Source: Oscillospiraceae bacterium (GTDB lineage Bacteria > Bacillota > Clostridia > Oscillospirales > Oscillospiraceae). From it: a stretch of 35,312 bases of DNA. Positions within the stretch are counted from its first letter, which is position 1. Every line of letters begins with the position of its first letter. Below the pieces are notes generated by a model. The model made no database searches and was not told where the DNA came from. It was given only the letters and a program-made list of their open reading frames with translations. This document shows positions 24,369 to 32,483 of the stretch, one piece after another. The stretch is taken from NCBI GenBank assembly GCA_017416685.1, contig JAFQBN010000019.1, positions 1-35,312 on the forward strand. The letters are read 5' to 3'. The position numbers and the translations under genes were made by a program.

Positions 24369-24950
24369 ATGAAGATCGTATTGGCCTCCCAGTCCCCCCG
24401 CCGCCGGGAACTGCTGGCGCGGATGGGCGTGGAGGAGTTTGAAATCTGTCCGTCCGCCGACGAAGAGCTGGCCCCCGGGGGCCTGACCCCCGACGGACTG
24501 GTGGAATATCTGTCTGCCGAAAAGGCCCGCCAGGTGGCGGGTCGTTTTGGCCCGGAGGACATTATCATTGCCGCCGATACGGTGGTGGCGGTGGATGACC
24601 GGGTGCTGGGCAAACCGCACTCCCGCCGGGAAGCGGTGGAGATGCTGACCATGCTGTCCGGCCGCAGCCACGCGGTCTACACGGGCGTGACCGTGTGCCG
24701 GGGCGGTGCGGCTTACACCGAGCATGAATGCACCCGGGTGACGTTCCGGCCCCTGACCGGGGCGGAGATCTCGGCCTACGTGGATACCGGAGAGCCTATG
24801 GACAAAGCGGGAAGCTACGGCATTCAGGGCCTTGGCTGCCTGCTGGTGGAGGGCATCGAGGGAGACTATTACAACGTGATGGGCCTGCCGGTGTGCCGAC
24901 TGGGACAGATGCTGCGCCGGGTGGGACTTGACCTGTTGGATCGGAAGTGA
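24369..24950 (+). CDS. maf: Maf family nucleoside triphosphate pyrophosphatase
   Basis: The 193-residue protein begins with the Maf signature IVLASQSPRRRELL and contains the catalytic-region motifs SAEKAR, IIAADTVVAVDDRVLGKP, LSGRSHAVYTGV, the AYVDTGEPMDKAGSYGIQG loop and YYNVMGLPVCRL. Maf proteins hydrolyse dTTP, UTP or modified nucleotides. When overproduced in Bacillus subtilis, Maf blocks septation, and the gene commonly sits next to mreBCD as here. AAGGAG precedes the ATG. The mreC start follows the maf stop within a few bases. Confidence 0.95.
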   Translation: MKIVLASQSPRRRELLARMGVEEFEICPSADEELAPGGLTPDGLVEYLSAEKARQVAGRFGPEDIIIAADTVVAVDDRVLGKPHSRREAVEMLTMLSGRSHAVYTGVTVCRGGAAYTEHECTRVTFRPLTGAEISAYVDTGEPMDKAGSYGIQGLGCLLVEGIEGDYYNVMGLPVCRLGQMLRRVGLDLLDRK

Positions 24951-24954
24951 TAGT

Positions 24955-25797
24955 TTGAAAAAATTCTTTCGGGAAAACGGCGTGCTGCTGCTGATCGCGG
25001 CGGTGCTACTGAGCGTGCTGATCACCCTGTGCGGCAACCTGTTCGGGACGAAGATCGACCCGCTGGGCAATATACTCAATACCCTTGCTACCCCTGTGCG
25101 CGGCGGGATCAATGCCGTGGCCGGCTGGGTGGAGGGGGTCTATGACTATATTTTCCGCTACGAGCAGATGGACGACGAGCTGACCCAGCTGCGCCGCCGT
25201 GTGGCACAGATGGAGGATGAGCTGCGGCAGGCCAGGTACGAAAGTCAGGAGAACAAGCGCCTGCGCCAGCTGCTGGAGCTGCGGGAAAAGCGCCGGGATT
25301 TTGTTTTTGAATCGGCCCGGATCAGCGCCCGGGGAAGCCGGGGCTGGGACGACACGCTGACCCTGTCCAAAGGCAGCAACTGCGGCATCGCGGCGGGCGA
25401 CTGCGTCATCTCAGAGACCGGCGTGCTGGTGGGCGTGGTCAGTCAGGTGGGCCTGAACTGGGCCACTGTGGACACAGTGCTTAGCCCCAATACGGAACTG
25501 GGCGGACAGACGGTCCGCACCGGCCTTGCGGGTATCCTGTCCGGAGAGCTGGACCTGCTGCAGGAGGGCCTGCTGAAGCTGGGCTATCTGCCCCTTGACC
25601 ATGGTCTGATCAAGGGGGATCAGGTGATCACCTCCGGCCGCAGCGGGGCGTACCCGGCGGACCTTGTGGTGGGTACGGTCACCGAAACCGGTACGGACGA
25701 GGCGGGGCTGAGCGGTTACGCGCTGATCAGGCCGGCGGTTCGGCTGGATAAGCTGTCTCAGGTATTTGTTATCAAAGAATTCGACATTGTGGAGTGA
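24955..25797 (+). CDS. mreC: Rod shape-determining protein MreC
   Basis: MreC is the bitopic scaffold linking cytoskeletal MreB to wall synthases. The 280-residue product has a short cytoplasmic start (KKFFREN), one membrane helix (GVLLLIAAVLLSVLITL), a coiled coil (about residues 75-110, MDDELTQLRRRVAQMEDELRQ) and the beta-rich MreC domain (LTLSKGSNCGIAAGDCVIS, GYLPLDHGLIKGDQVITSG, YPADLVVGTV). The start is a TTG at 24955, chosen because it is preceded by GGAAGTGA and begins the hydrophobic N-terminus directly; the ATG at 24928 overlaps maf. No mreB is adjacent. Confidence 0.93.
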   Translation: MKKFFRENGVLLLIAAVLLSVLITLCGNLFGTKIDPLGNILNTLATPVRGGINAVAGWVEGVYDYIFRYEQMDDELTQLRRRVAQMEDELRQARYESQENKRLRQLLELREKRRDFVFESARISARGSRGWDDTLTLSKGSNCGIAAGDCVISETGVLVGVVSQVGLNWATVDTVLSPNTELGGQTVRTGLAGILSGELDLLQEGLLKLGYLPLDHGLIKGDQVITSGRSGAYPADLVVGTVTETGTDEAGLSGYALIRPAVRLDKLSQVFVIKEFDIVE

Positions 25798-25804
25798 GTT
25801 GTAA

Positions 25805-26317
25805 GTGGCCAGACAGGATTGGATACACAAATGGCTGTGCTACGCCGGGGCGCTGCTGCCGGTGTGGTGGCTGGATGCATATATCCTGACCCGGTTTCCT
25901 GTGTTCGGCATTACCCCGCTGCTGCTGCCCGTGGCGGTGACGGCGGTGGCGGTGCTGGAGGGCGTGTCCGGCGGTGCGGGCTTTGGTCTGGCCACCGGAC
26001 TGCTGTGGGCCACGGCCTACGCAGGCGGTGCGGGCGGCCGGGTGCTGCTGCTGACTCTGGTGGGGATGTTCGTGGGGGCGTTGGCCCGCTACGCACTGGC
26101 CCGATCTCTGACCGGGTGCATGATTTGTTCTGCCGGTGCACTGACAGCGCTGCTGACGGTGCGCGGCGTGGCCGATCTGTTTTTCATGCGGGCAAGCCTG
26201 TGGCAGCTGCTGCGGGTAGCGGTTCCCCAGCTGATCTGGTCGCTGGTGTGGACACCCCTGGTGTACGGTGTGTTCTATCGGGTCTATCAGCGGGTGGGCG
26301 GCGACAAGCTGGTCTGA
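25805..26317 (+). CDS. mreD: Rod shape-determining protein MreD
   Basis: The 170-residue integral membrane protein has about five helices and the family's pattern of small clostridial MreD: PVWWLDAYILTRFPVFGITPLLLPVAVTAVAVLEG, a glycine-rich second helix, VLLLTLVGMFVGALARYAL, and a C-terminal VWTPLVYGVFYRVYQRV. MreD works with MreC in the elongasome. The start is a GTG at 25805, seven bases after the mreC stop, with GGAGTGAG as ribosome binding site inside the mreC end. Sequence alone is weakly conserved; position between mreC and mrdA makes the call firm. Confidence 0.88.
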   Translation: MARQDWIHKWLCYAGALLPVWWLDAYILTRFPVFGITPLLLPVAVTAVAVLEGVSGGAGFGLATGLLWATAYAGGAGGRVLLLTLVGMFVGALARYALARSLTGCMICSAGALTALLTVRGVADLFFMRASLWQLLRVAVPQLIWSLVWTPLVYGVFYRVYQRVGGDKLV

Positions 26318-26351
26318 CCCAACGCAAATAACGCAGAAAGGTGGTGTGGAT

Positions 26352-28463
26352 ATGGACGGACGGCAGTTTCATGTGCGCAGCTGGGCCCTGAGCGGCCTGC
26401 TGATACTGCTTTTGCTGGCGCTGGGCGTTGGTCTGTACCGCACCCAGATCGTGGATGGGGCCTATTACGCCGAGCTGTCCCGCCACTCAATTGCCAATTT
26501 GGAGACCATCGAGGCCGGCCGCGGCATCATCACCGATACCAACGGTCAGCCCCTGGTCACCAACCGAGTCAGCTATCAGGTAACATTGGATACCTCCCGG
26601 ATGGGGGACAAGGGGCAGCGGGCCCATATTCTGCGGCAGCTGCTGGACATCTGCACCGACTGCGGCGTGGAATGGACCGACACTCTGCCCATTACAAAAG
26701 AAGCGCCCTTCCAATTCACCGAAAAAGAACCGTTCAACTACCGGACCGAGGATGAAACGGGCCGCACCACGTGGAAGCAGACCCGCCTGTTCCGGCTGGC
26801 CAAGGCCATGAAGTGGATCCGCACCAGCGACGGGCCGATGGAGCTGCCCACTGCGGAACAGCTGCTGGACATCATCTGCCGGGATCAGGAGATCCCGGTG
26901 GGAGACAGGGAGCAGGCCCGACAGGTCGCGGGTGTGCTGTACGAACTGTATCTGCGGTCCAAGGACGTTTACCGCACCCCCTACATTTTTGCCCGGGACG
27001 TGGACATCGACTTCATTTCACGGGTGAAGGAACGGGGGCTTGCCGGGGTGAACATCACGCCCACGTCCGTGCGCCAGTACGACACCCCCTACGCCGCCCA
27101 TCTGCTGGGTCGAGTGGGCCTGATGGATGCGGAAGAGTGGGCGGAATATAGAGAAAAAGACATTGACGGCGACGGAAACGCCGACTATGAAATGGATGAC
27201 AGCGTGGGCAAAGAGGGCGTGGAGAAGGTATTTGAGGACTGGCTCCGGGGCCGCACGGGTCTGCGCAGTGTGGAGCTGAATACCAACGGCAAGGTGGTCA
27301 GTCAGGAGTGGATCAAGGAGCCGGTGGCCGGCGGCACGGTGGAGCTGACCCTGGACATCGGCCTGCAGCAGGCGGTGGAAGAGTCGCTGGCCCGCCGTAT
27401 CCCCAACCTGTCCGGCAACGCCCAGGGCGCGGCGGCGGTGGTCATCGACGTGAAAAACGGCGGTTTGAAAGCCAGCGCATCGTACCCGACCTTTGACCTG
27501 TCCCGGTATTCCGCCGATTACAACGAAAATGCGGCAAATCCGCTCAAACCCCTGTACAACCGCGCTCTGCTGGGTACGTACGCTCCCGGCTCCACGTTCA
27601 AAATGGTCACCGGCATTGCCGGTCTGGAGGAGGGGATCATCACCCCCAGCACCCAGATCCTGGACACCGGTGTGTACCGCTACTATACGAATGACGGCCC
27701 CCGCTGCTGGATCTACAACCAGAGCGGCGGCACCCACGGCCAGCAGACCGTGGCCGATGCCATCAAAAACTCCTGCAACATCTTTTTCTACGACGTAGGT
27801 CGGCGGCTGGGCATTGAGCGGCTTCAGACCTATGCCGCCATGTTCGGCCTTGGGCAAAAGACCGGGCTGGAGCTGGGTGAGCGGGCAGGCGTCATGGCCG
27901 GCCCGGAGTACACCGAGTCTATGGGCGGCACGTGGTATCCCGGCAATACCCTGTCCGTGTCCATCGGACAGGAGAGCAGTCAGTTCACCCCCATTCAGCT
28001 TGCCAACTATGTGGCCACGCTGGTCAACGGCGGGACACGATACCGAACCCACCTGATGAACAGAGTGATCGGGGCGGACGGCTCGGTACTGCATGAATAC
28101 GAGCCGGAGGTGCTGGACACACTGGAGCTGAAACAGGCCAATCTGAATGCGGTCAAGGCGGGCATGCTGGCCCTGACTCAGGAGGGTTCTCTGGCCCGAT
28201 ATTTTACCGACATCCCCGTGAAGGTAGGAGCCAAGACCGGCTCGGCTCAGGTCAGCGCCAGTTCCCGGGAGTCCAACGCTGTGCTGGTTTGCTTTGCGCC
28301 CTTTGACGACCCGGAGATCGCCCTTGCCATCGTGGCAGAGCGGGGCGGCGGCGGCTCGGAGCTGGGCGCGGTGGCCGCCGACATCTTCCGGTGGTACTTC
28401 CGCGAGGAGATCGCGGCCCAAAACCCTGTGCCGGAAAATCCCGTTGAAACCGAAATACCATGA
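26352..28463 (+). CDS. mrdA: Penicillin-binding protein 2 (elongasome D,D-transpeptidase)
   Basis: This class B PBP cross-links lateral-wall peptidoglycan with RodA and MreCD. The 703-residue protein has an N-terminal membrane anchor (about 10-28, LSGLLILLLLALGVGLY), a PBP dimerisation region with RGIITDTNGQPLVTNRVSYQ, and the transpeptidase domain. Its active-site triads are S414-T-F-K417, S474-C-N476 and K628-T-G-S. The ATG at 26352 follows AAAGGTGG; an upstream in-frame ATG lies inside mreD and is rejected. An insert of about 110 residues after the dimerisation region (ICTDCGVEWTD... to PTSVRQYDTPYAAHLLGRVG) is common in clostridial PBP2. The order mreC-mreD-mrdA is the classic rod-shape cluster. 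Confidence 0.95.
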   Translation: MDGRQFHVRSWALSGLLILLLLALGVGLYRTQIVDGAYYAELSRHSIANLETIEAGRGIITDTNGQPLVTNRVSYQVTLDTSRMGDKGQRAHILRQLLDICTDCGVEWTDTLPITKEAPFQFTEKEPFNYRTEDETGRTTWKQTRLFRLAKAMKWIRTSDGPMELPTAEQLLDIICRDQEIPVGDREQARQVAGVLYELYLRSKDVYRTPYIFARDVDIDFISRVKERGLAGVNITPTSVRQYDTPYAAHLLGRVGLMDAEEWAEYREKDIDGDGNADYEMDDSVGKEGVEKVFEDWLRGRTGLRSVELNTNGKVVSQEWIKEPVAGGTVELTLDIGLQQAVEESLARRIPNLSGNAQGAAAVVIDVKNGGLKASASYPTFDLSRYSADYNENAANPLKPLYNRALLGTYAPGSTFKMVTGIAGLEEGIITPSTQILDTGVYRYYTNDGPRCWIYNQSGGTHGQQTVADAIKNSCNIFFYDVGRRLGIERLQTYAAMFGLGQKTGLELGERAGVMAGPEYTESMGGTWYPGNTLSVSIGQESSQFTPIQLANYVATLVNGGTRYRTHLMNRVIGADGSVLHEYEPEVLDTLELKQANLNAVKAGMLALTQEGSLARYFTDIPVKVGAKTGSAQVSASSRESNAVLVCFAPFDDPEIALAIVAERGGGGSELGAVAADIFRWYFREEIAAQNPVPENPVETEIP

Positions 28464-28498
28464 ACGCACTTGCGCTCTATAAATAAGGAGAGATCACT

Positions 28499-29326
28499 AT
28501 GGCAGAAAATTGTACCCATGATTGTTCCACCTGCAGTGCCAACTGCGGGGAACGCACCGAACCTCAGGACCTGCGGGCGCCCGCCAACGCCGGCTCCCGG
28601 GTGAAGAAGGTCATCGCCGTTGTCAGCGGCAAGGGCGGCGTCGGCAAGAGTACCGTTACCGCGGGCCTTGCGGTGGCTATGGCCCGCCGGGGCAAAAAGG
28701 TGGGCGTGCTGGATGCCGATATCACCGGCCCGTCCATCCCCAAGGCCTTTGGCATCCATGGCCCGCTGGTGGGCGATGACGGCGGCATGATCCCCGCCGA
28801 GACCCGCACCGGCATCAAGGTGGTGTCCGTCAACCTGCTGACCGAAAATGAGACCGACCCCGTTATCTGGCGCGGCCCGGTTATCGCCGGTCTGGTCACC
28901 CAGTTCTGGTCCGACACCGTGTGGGGCGACGTGGACTATATGTTCGTTGACATGCCTCCCGGTACCGGCGACGTGCCTCTGACCGTGTTCCAGTCCCTGC
29001 CCGTGGACGGCATCGTGGTGGTCACCTCTCCCCAGGAGCTGGTGGGCATGATCGTGGCCAAGGCGGTCAACATGGCCAAGCTGATGAACATTCCCATTCT
29101 GGGTCTGGTGGAGAACTACAGCTGGTTTGAATGCCCCGACTGCGGCAAGCGCCACGCCATCTATGGCGAGAGCCGTCTGGACGATGTTGCGCTGGAGCTG
29201 GGTCTGCCCGTGCTGGCCCGCCTGCCCATCGACCCCACCCTTGCCAAGGCCTGCGACAGCGGCCGGGTGGAGGAAGTGGTCCACAACTATCTGGAAGAAG
29301 TGGCCGAGCGGCTGGACGAGAAGTAA
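28499..29326 (+). CDS. mrp: Mrp/NBP35-family iron-sulfur carrier ATPase
   Basis: Mrp/ApbC proteins bind and transfer 4Fe-4S clusters to apoproteins. The 275-residue product has a cysteine-rich N-terminal tail (C5, C9, C12, C16), the deviant Walker A GKGGVGKS (44-51), DADITGPSIPK, the switch segment YMFVDMPPGTGD, and the cluster-binding C212-P-D-C215. The double Cys region is typical for NBP35-like clostridial members. GGAG precedes the ATG. It follows mrdA by 35 bases, so it may be the last gene of the long run, ending at a strong hairpin. Such a carrier would serve the U32, NrdG and other Fe-S enzymes of the window, which is inference. Confidence 0.94.
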   Translation: MAENCTHDCSTCSANCGERTEPQDLRAPANAGSRVKKVIAVVSGKGGVGKSTVTAGLAVAMARRGKKVGVLDADITGPSIPKAFGIHGPLVGDDGGMIPAETRTGIKVVSVNLLTENETDPVIWRGPVIAGLVTQFWSDTVWGDVDYMFVDMPPGTGDVPLTVFQSLPVDGIVVVTSPQELVGMIVAKAVNMAKLMNIPILGLVENYSWFECPDCGKRHAIYGESRLDDVALELGLPVLARLPIDPTLAKACDSGRVEEVVHNYLEEVAERLDEK

Positions 29327-29327
29327 C

Positions 29328-29360
29328 AAAAAAGCGCACTGCTTATGCAGTGCGCTTTTT
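29328..29360 (+). terminator. Terminator of the U32-mrp run
   Basis: AAGCGCACTGC / GCAGTGCGCTTTTT hairpin directly after the mrp stop, with T-run. Confidence 0.88.
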
Positions 29361-29408
29361 GCTTGCCGGGGAAAAGAAAGGAAAAGCAAACAATGAACAC
29401 AAATCAAA

Positions 29409-29663
29409 TCAGCCAAACAACACCTGTGCCGTGAAGACCAGGGTCATCACGATGACACCAAAGCTGGCGCAATGCTCCAGCAGGCCGCCCAGACCGGCGG
29501 TGCGGGGGGCGGCGGTCTGTACCGGCGCATCGTCGCAGTCCGCGGCGAAGTCCATGGTCTGCTCCTGCCGGACCCGGGCCAGACGGCGGCGGTACTCGGT
29601 CAGGTCGACCACGTTGTCGGTATGGCGGATGAAATTACGGGTGGTGTAATACATAGTCTGCAT
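29409..29663 (-). CDS. LexA-controlled small membrane protein, candidate SOS division inhibitor
   Basis: The 84-residue product begins MQTMYYTTRNFIRHTDN. It has a charged, helical N-terminal half (VDLTEYRRRLARVRQEQ), a short variable linker with Ala/Pro/Thr, and one hydrophobic C-terminal segment (about 66-83, SFGVIVMTLVFTAQVLFG) that should anchor it with the N-terminus in the cytosol. AGGAGG lies eight bases before the ATG at 29663, ruling out the longer frame to 29717. Its promoter carries LexA-type boxes (next entry). Small SOS-induced membrane proteins in Gram-positives (YneA, SidA, ChiZ types) delay division, but this one has no LysM domain and no similarity I can name. SOS control is well supported by sequence; the division role is a guess. 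Confidence 0.75.
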   Translation of the reverse strand: MQTMYYTTRNFIRHTDNVVDLTEYRRRLARVRQEQTMDFAADCDDAPVQTAAPRTAGLGGLLEHCASFGVIVMTLVFTAQVLFG

Positions 29664-29760
29664 AAGGAGTACCTCCTGTTCGTTGTTATCTGCAGTATAT
29701 CGCGGCGCAAGTCCCAAAAACCGGACTTTTACGTGCGGATTTGGACTGCCATCGAGAAAC

Positions 29761-29831
29761 AGAACGATTGTTCGAGTTAAATTTACAACATATGTTCGAT
29801 TTTGTCAAGGGGTTTTTCGAACATTTTTTCG
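29761..29831 (-). promoter_or_regulatory. SOS promoter with three LexA-type boxes
   Basis: The minus strand shows -35 TTGACA (29803-29808), a 17-base spacer and -10 TAAATT (29780-29785). CGAACATATGTTGT (29785-29798) fills the spacer, CGAACAATCGTTCT (29761-29774) lies just downstream, and CGAAAAAATGTTCG (29818-29831) just upstream. The Firmicute LexA/DinR consensus is CGAAC-N4-GTTCG; each site departs from it at one or two positions. This is the arrangement of a LexA-repressed damage-inducible promoter. Confidence 0.75.
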
Positions 29832-29892
29832 AATTTTTGTCTTTCTGCCCAAAATGGTTGCGAAAAACGGAGAAAATAGCGCAAAATGGCTC

Positions 29893-29921
29893 TTGACGGG
29901 AGCGGTTGAGTATAGTAGAAT
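29893..29921 (+). promoter_or_regulatory. Promoter of the T-box/glyS transcript
   Basis: TTGACG (29893-29898), a 17-base spacer and TAGAAT (29916-29921), placing transcription start just ahead of the T-box stem I. Confidence 0.8.
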
Positions 29922-29929
29922 AGCCGCAA

Positions 29930-30160
29930 AGCTTAGCAGAGAACAGTACCCGTGCGGCAGGCTTCAGAGAGAGGGCGGTTGGTGAAAGCCCTTCGAAGCC
30001 GCGTGGCGAAGGCGCTCTGTCGCCGCGGACAGGAAATGGTCCGCCGGCCCCGCCGTTACCGGGAACGAAGTGCGCATCAGCCAGATGCGAATTCAGGTGG
30101 AACCACGGACAGATTTGTTCGCCCTGAGCCGAAAATTTGCGGCTTTGGGCGCTTTTTTAT
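29930..30160 (+). ncRNA. Glycine T-box leader (specifier GGC)
   Basis: T-box riboswitches sense uncharged tRNA and allow read-through when it accumulates. Stem I closes with CAGAG (near 29938) and CTCTG (30015-30019). The loop E halves AGTA and GAA flank the specifier GGC (30011-30013), a glycine codon. The conserved GGTGAAAGCCC segment follows the AGAGAG bulge. The T-box sequence AGGTGGAACCACGG lies at 30095-30108; its UGGA would pair with the U-CCA end expected for tRNA-Gly. A terminator hairpin (CGCCC...GGGCG then T6) at 30120-30159 competes with the antiterminator. All parts agree with control of glyS. Confidence 0.92.
30120..30160 (+). terminator. T-box-controlled terminator
   Basis: CGCCCTGAGCCG pairs with CGGCTTTGGGCG, followed by CTTTTTT. 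It should form when charged tRNA-Gly is abundant. Confidence 0.85.
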
Positions 30161-30222
30161 GCCCTGAGCCAATGAGGCTTCCCCCCTGAGGGGGGAGGCA
30201 AAAAGGAAAGGAGTTTTGTATC

Positions 30223-31644
30223 ATGAAAAACACTGAAAAGACCATGGAAAAAATCGTTGCCCTGTGTAAGGGCCGCGGCTTCGTCTTCGCCGGCAGTGAG
30301 ATCTACGGCGGCCTGGCCAACACCTGGGACTACGGCCCTCTGGGCGTTGAGCTGAAGAACAACGTCAAAAAGGCCTGGTGGAAGAAGTTTGTTCAGGAGA
30401 ATCCCTATAATGTGGGCCTGGACGCCGCCATCCTGATGAATCCTCAGGTGTGGGTCGCCTCCGGTCACGTGGGCGGTTTCTCTGACCCTCTGATGGACTG
30501 TAAGGAGTGCAAGGAGCGTTTCCGCGCCGACAAGGTTATTGAGGACTGGTGCAAGGAGAACGATTTCACCCTGCCCAAGCCTGTGGATGCCTTCTCCCAG
30601 GACGAAATGAAGGCCTTCGTGGAGGAGCATAACATCCCCTGCCCCACCTGCGGCCAGCACAACTGGACCGACATCCGTCAGTTCAACCTGATGTTCAAGA
30701 CCTTCCAGGGTGTTACCGAGGACGCCCGCAACACCGTGTATCTGCGTCCCGAGACCGCTCAGGGTATCTTCGTCAACTTCCAGAACGTTCAGCGCACCAC
30801 CCGCCGCAAGCTGCCCTTCGGTGTGTGCCAGGTTGGTAAGTCCTTCCGCAACGAGATCACCCCCGGCAACTTCACCTTCCGCACCCGTGAGTTTGAGCAG
30901 ATGGAGCTGGAGTTCTTCTGCAAGCCCGGCACCGAGCTGGAGTGGTTCGCCTACTGGAAGAATTTCTGCAAGCAGTGGCTGCTGGATCTGGGCATGAAGG
31001 AGGAGAACCTGCGCCTGCGTGACCACGATCCCGAGGAGCTGAGCCACTACTCCAACGCCACCACCGACTTTGAGTTCGTCTTCCCCTTTGGCTGGGGCGA
31101 GCTGTGGGGCGTTGCCTCCCGCACCAACTTCGACCTGAACGCCCACCAGACCACCTCCGGCAAGGATCAGACCTACTTCGATCAGGAGGCCAACGAGCAT
31201 TACATCCCCTACGTTGTCGAACCCTCTCTGGGTGCTGACCGCGTGACCCTGGCCTTCCTGTGCGAGGCCTATGACGAGGAAGTTGTGGATGCCGAGAAGA
31301 ACGATGTGCGCGTGGTTCTGCGCCTGCACCCCGCTCTGGCTCCCTTCAAGGTTGCCGTTCTGCCCCTGTCCAAGAAGCTGGGCGACAAGGGCCGCGAGAT
31401 CCAGGCCGAGCTGTCCAAGTACTTCATGGTGGACTATGACGATGCCGGCTCCATCGGCAAGCGTTACCGCCGTCAGGACGAGATCGGTACTCCCTACTGC
31501 GTTACCGTGGACTTCGAGACCGTGGGCGACGAAAATACTCCTGCCGACAACTGCGTTACCGTCCGTGACCGTGATACCATGGAGCAGGTTCGTATGCCCA
31601 TCAGCGAGCTGAAAGCTTGGCTGGAGGAGAAGATGGCGTTCTGA
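30223..31644 (+). CDS. glyS: Glycyl-tRNA synthetase (homodimeric type)
   Basis: This class II synthetase charges tRNA-Gly. The 473-residue product has the alpha2-type layout: [25 protein letters not shown] (motif 1 region), a Zn-like [13 protein letters not shown], motif 2 as [12 protein letters not shown] and [25 protein letters not shown], and motif 3 with [17 protein letters not shown], then a C-terminal anticodon-binding domain ([15 protein letters not shown]...). AAAGGAG precedes the ATG. It is controlled by the glycine T-box. Its last 16 codons ([16 protein letters not shown]) occur again 205 bases downstream, so the present TGA stop was probably created by an insertion while the ancestral TAA stop survives in the second copy. 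Confidence 0.96.
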   Translation: MKNTEKTMEKIVALCKGRGFVFAGSEIYGGLANTWDYGPLGVELKNNVKKAWWKKFVQENPYNVGLDAAILMNPQVWVASGHVGGFSDPLMDCKECKERFRADKVIEDWCKENDFTLPKPVDAFSQDEMKAFVEEHNIPCPTCGQHNWTDIRQFNLMFKTFQGVTEDARNTVYLRPETAQGIFVNFQNVQRTTRRKLPFGVCQVGKSFRNEITPGNFTFRTREFEQMELEFFCKPGTELEWFAYWKNFCKQWLLDLGMKEENLRLRDHDPEELSHYSNATTDFEFVFPFGWGELWGVASRTNFDLNAHQTTSGKDQTYFDQEANEHYIPYVVEPSLGADRVTLAFLCEAYDEEVVDAEKNDVRVVLRLHPALAPFKVAVLPLSKKLGDKGREIQAELSKYFMVDYDDAGSIGKRYRRQDEIGTPYCVTVDFETVGDENTPADNCVTVRDRDTMEQVRMPISELKAWLEEKMAF

Positions 31645-31847
31645 TGCCGCACCTTCCCACCTGCTCCATGCCGCCTTGGCGGCGAACAAAATTCGACCGG
31701 AGGGAGAATTTCCGCAAGGGCGAATTCATTTCGCCCGAGGATTTCAATAATTTCGGGGTCCCACAAAAAGCATGCTTTTTGTGGGAATGCAGGTGCGTAT
31801 GCCCATCAGCGAGCTGAAAGCTTGGCTGGAGGAGAAGATGGCGTTCT
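31584..31847. repeat. 59-base direct repeat of the glyS 3' end flanking an inserted repeat
   Basis: 31584-31642 and 31789-31847 are identical but for one base (31590 versus 31795). The first copy is the current end of glyS (stop TGA); the second still ends in TAA and is followed by the ordinary glyS terminator. The 146 bases between them are non-coding and include a perfect palindrome of about 28 bases (31759-31786, half-site TCCCACAAAAAGCA). I see no ORF here. Confidence 0.85.
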
Positions 31848-31877
31848 AAGCCATCGGCGCAATATTTATAATGTAGA

Positions 31878-31912
31878 AAGCGGAGGATGCATGGCATCCT
31901 CCGCTTTTTGTT
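31878..31912 (+). terminator. Terminator of glyS
   Basis: AAGCGGAGGATGC / GCATCCTCCGCTTTTT hairpin with T-run, 30 bases after the second copy of the glyS end. Confidence 0.88.
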
Positions 31913-31924
31913 TTGGGGGGAGTT

Positions 31925-32416
31925 CCGCCCTCGGGCGGGTGTCTTTTGTAACGCCACAAAAGACACGAAAAAGGCGCTAAGAAACCCATGGTTTCTTAGA
32001 ATTTCCTTTGGGTGGTATCCGTGGGGTCACACCCACACGTCCGGCGGACACCTCTGACCCGTTCAGCGCCGATTAGGCTGCCGCACCTTGTGCCTTCTAT
32101 AAGTCTATCTGTCTATCGACCTCCCGCCGGCTTGCACAGCAGGAACGAAACACCCACCGCAGCAGGCGCCTTTGTGTGGTAGGAGTGAAACCCGATTGTT
32201 GCTTGGCAGGGCGGCAGCCTAAAGAAGCAACGTGGTGTCGTCATCGGTGCGCCGGACGCAAGGAACATCTGCCGCTTACGAGCCGTTCCCTTTGGGGTCC
32301 GGGGTGCAGCGTGTATGAGATGCAGGCGCGAAGCGGCCAATCTCATCCCACGCCAACCCCGGTGGCGCTTTGCCTACTTTGCCGCCGGGGGCAAAGTAGG
32401 TCGCCCCGCAGGGCGA
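31925..32416. repeat. Non-coding MITE-like element with hairpin-forming inverted ends
   Basis: The ~490-base stretch between glyS and nrdG has no credible gene. Each end carries a small GC hairpin outside and a larger hairpin inside. Left: CCGCCC..GGGCGG (31925-31938), then GTGTCTTTTGT / ACAAAAGACAC (31939-31966). Right: CCTACTTTGCC / GGCAAAGTAGG (32373-32400), then TCGCCC..GGGCGA (32401-32416). Read inward, the two ends share the order GCCC-loop-GGGC, hairpin, then A-rich plus GGCGCT/GCGCC, so they form imperfect terminal inverted repeats. A further palindrome, CTAAGAAAC/GTTTCTTAG, lies near 31977-31999. Confidence 0.55.
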
Positions 32417-32422
32417 AATCCC

Positions 32423-32451
32423 TTGCGTACAAAATCGGCTTATGCTACAAT
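32423..32451 (+). promoter_or_regulatory. Promoter of nrdG
   Basis: TTGCGT (32423-32428), a 17-base spacer and TACAAT (32446-32451), starting seven bases after the repeat element ends. Confidence 0.65.
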
Positions 32452-32483
32452 GCGTATATAAATAAGGAAACGAGGTGATGGCC

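Noticed and set aside
21918-25112. A 1064-codon open frame on the minus strand (and similar long frames at 8382-11303 and 33298-35289)
   Set aside because: They lie opposite well-recognised genes (U32, dut, maf, pta, nrdD), have low-complexity His/Gly/Gln/Val-rich translations and no ribosome binding site; they are GC-driven shadow frames.
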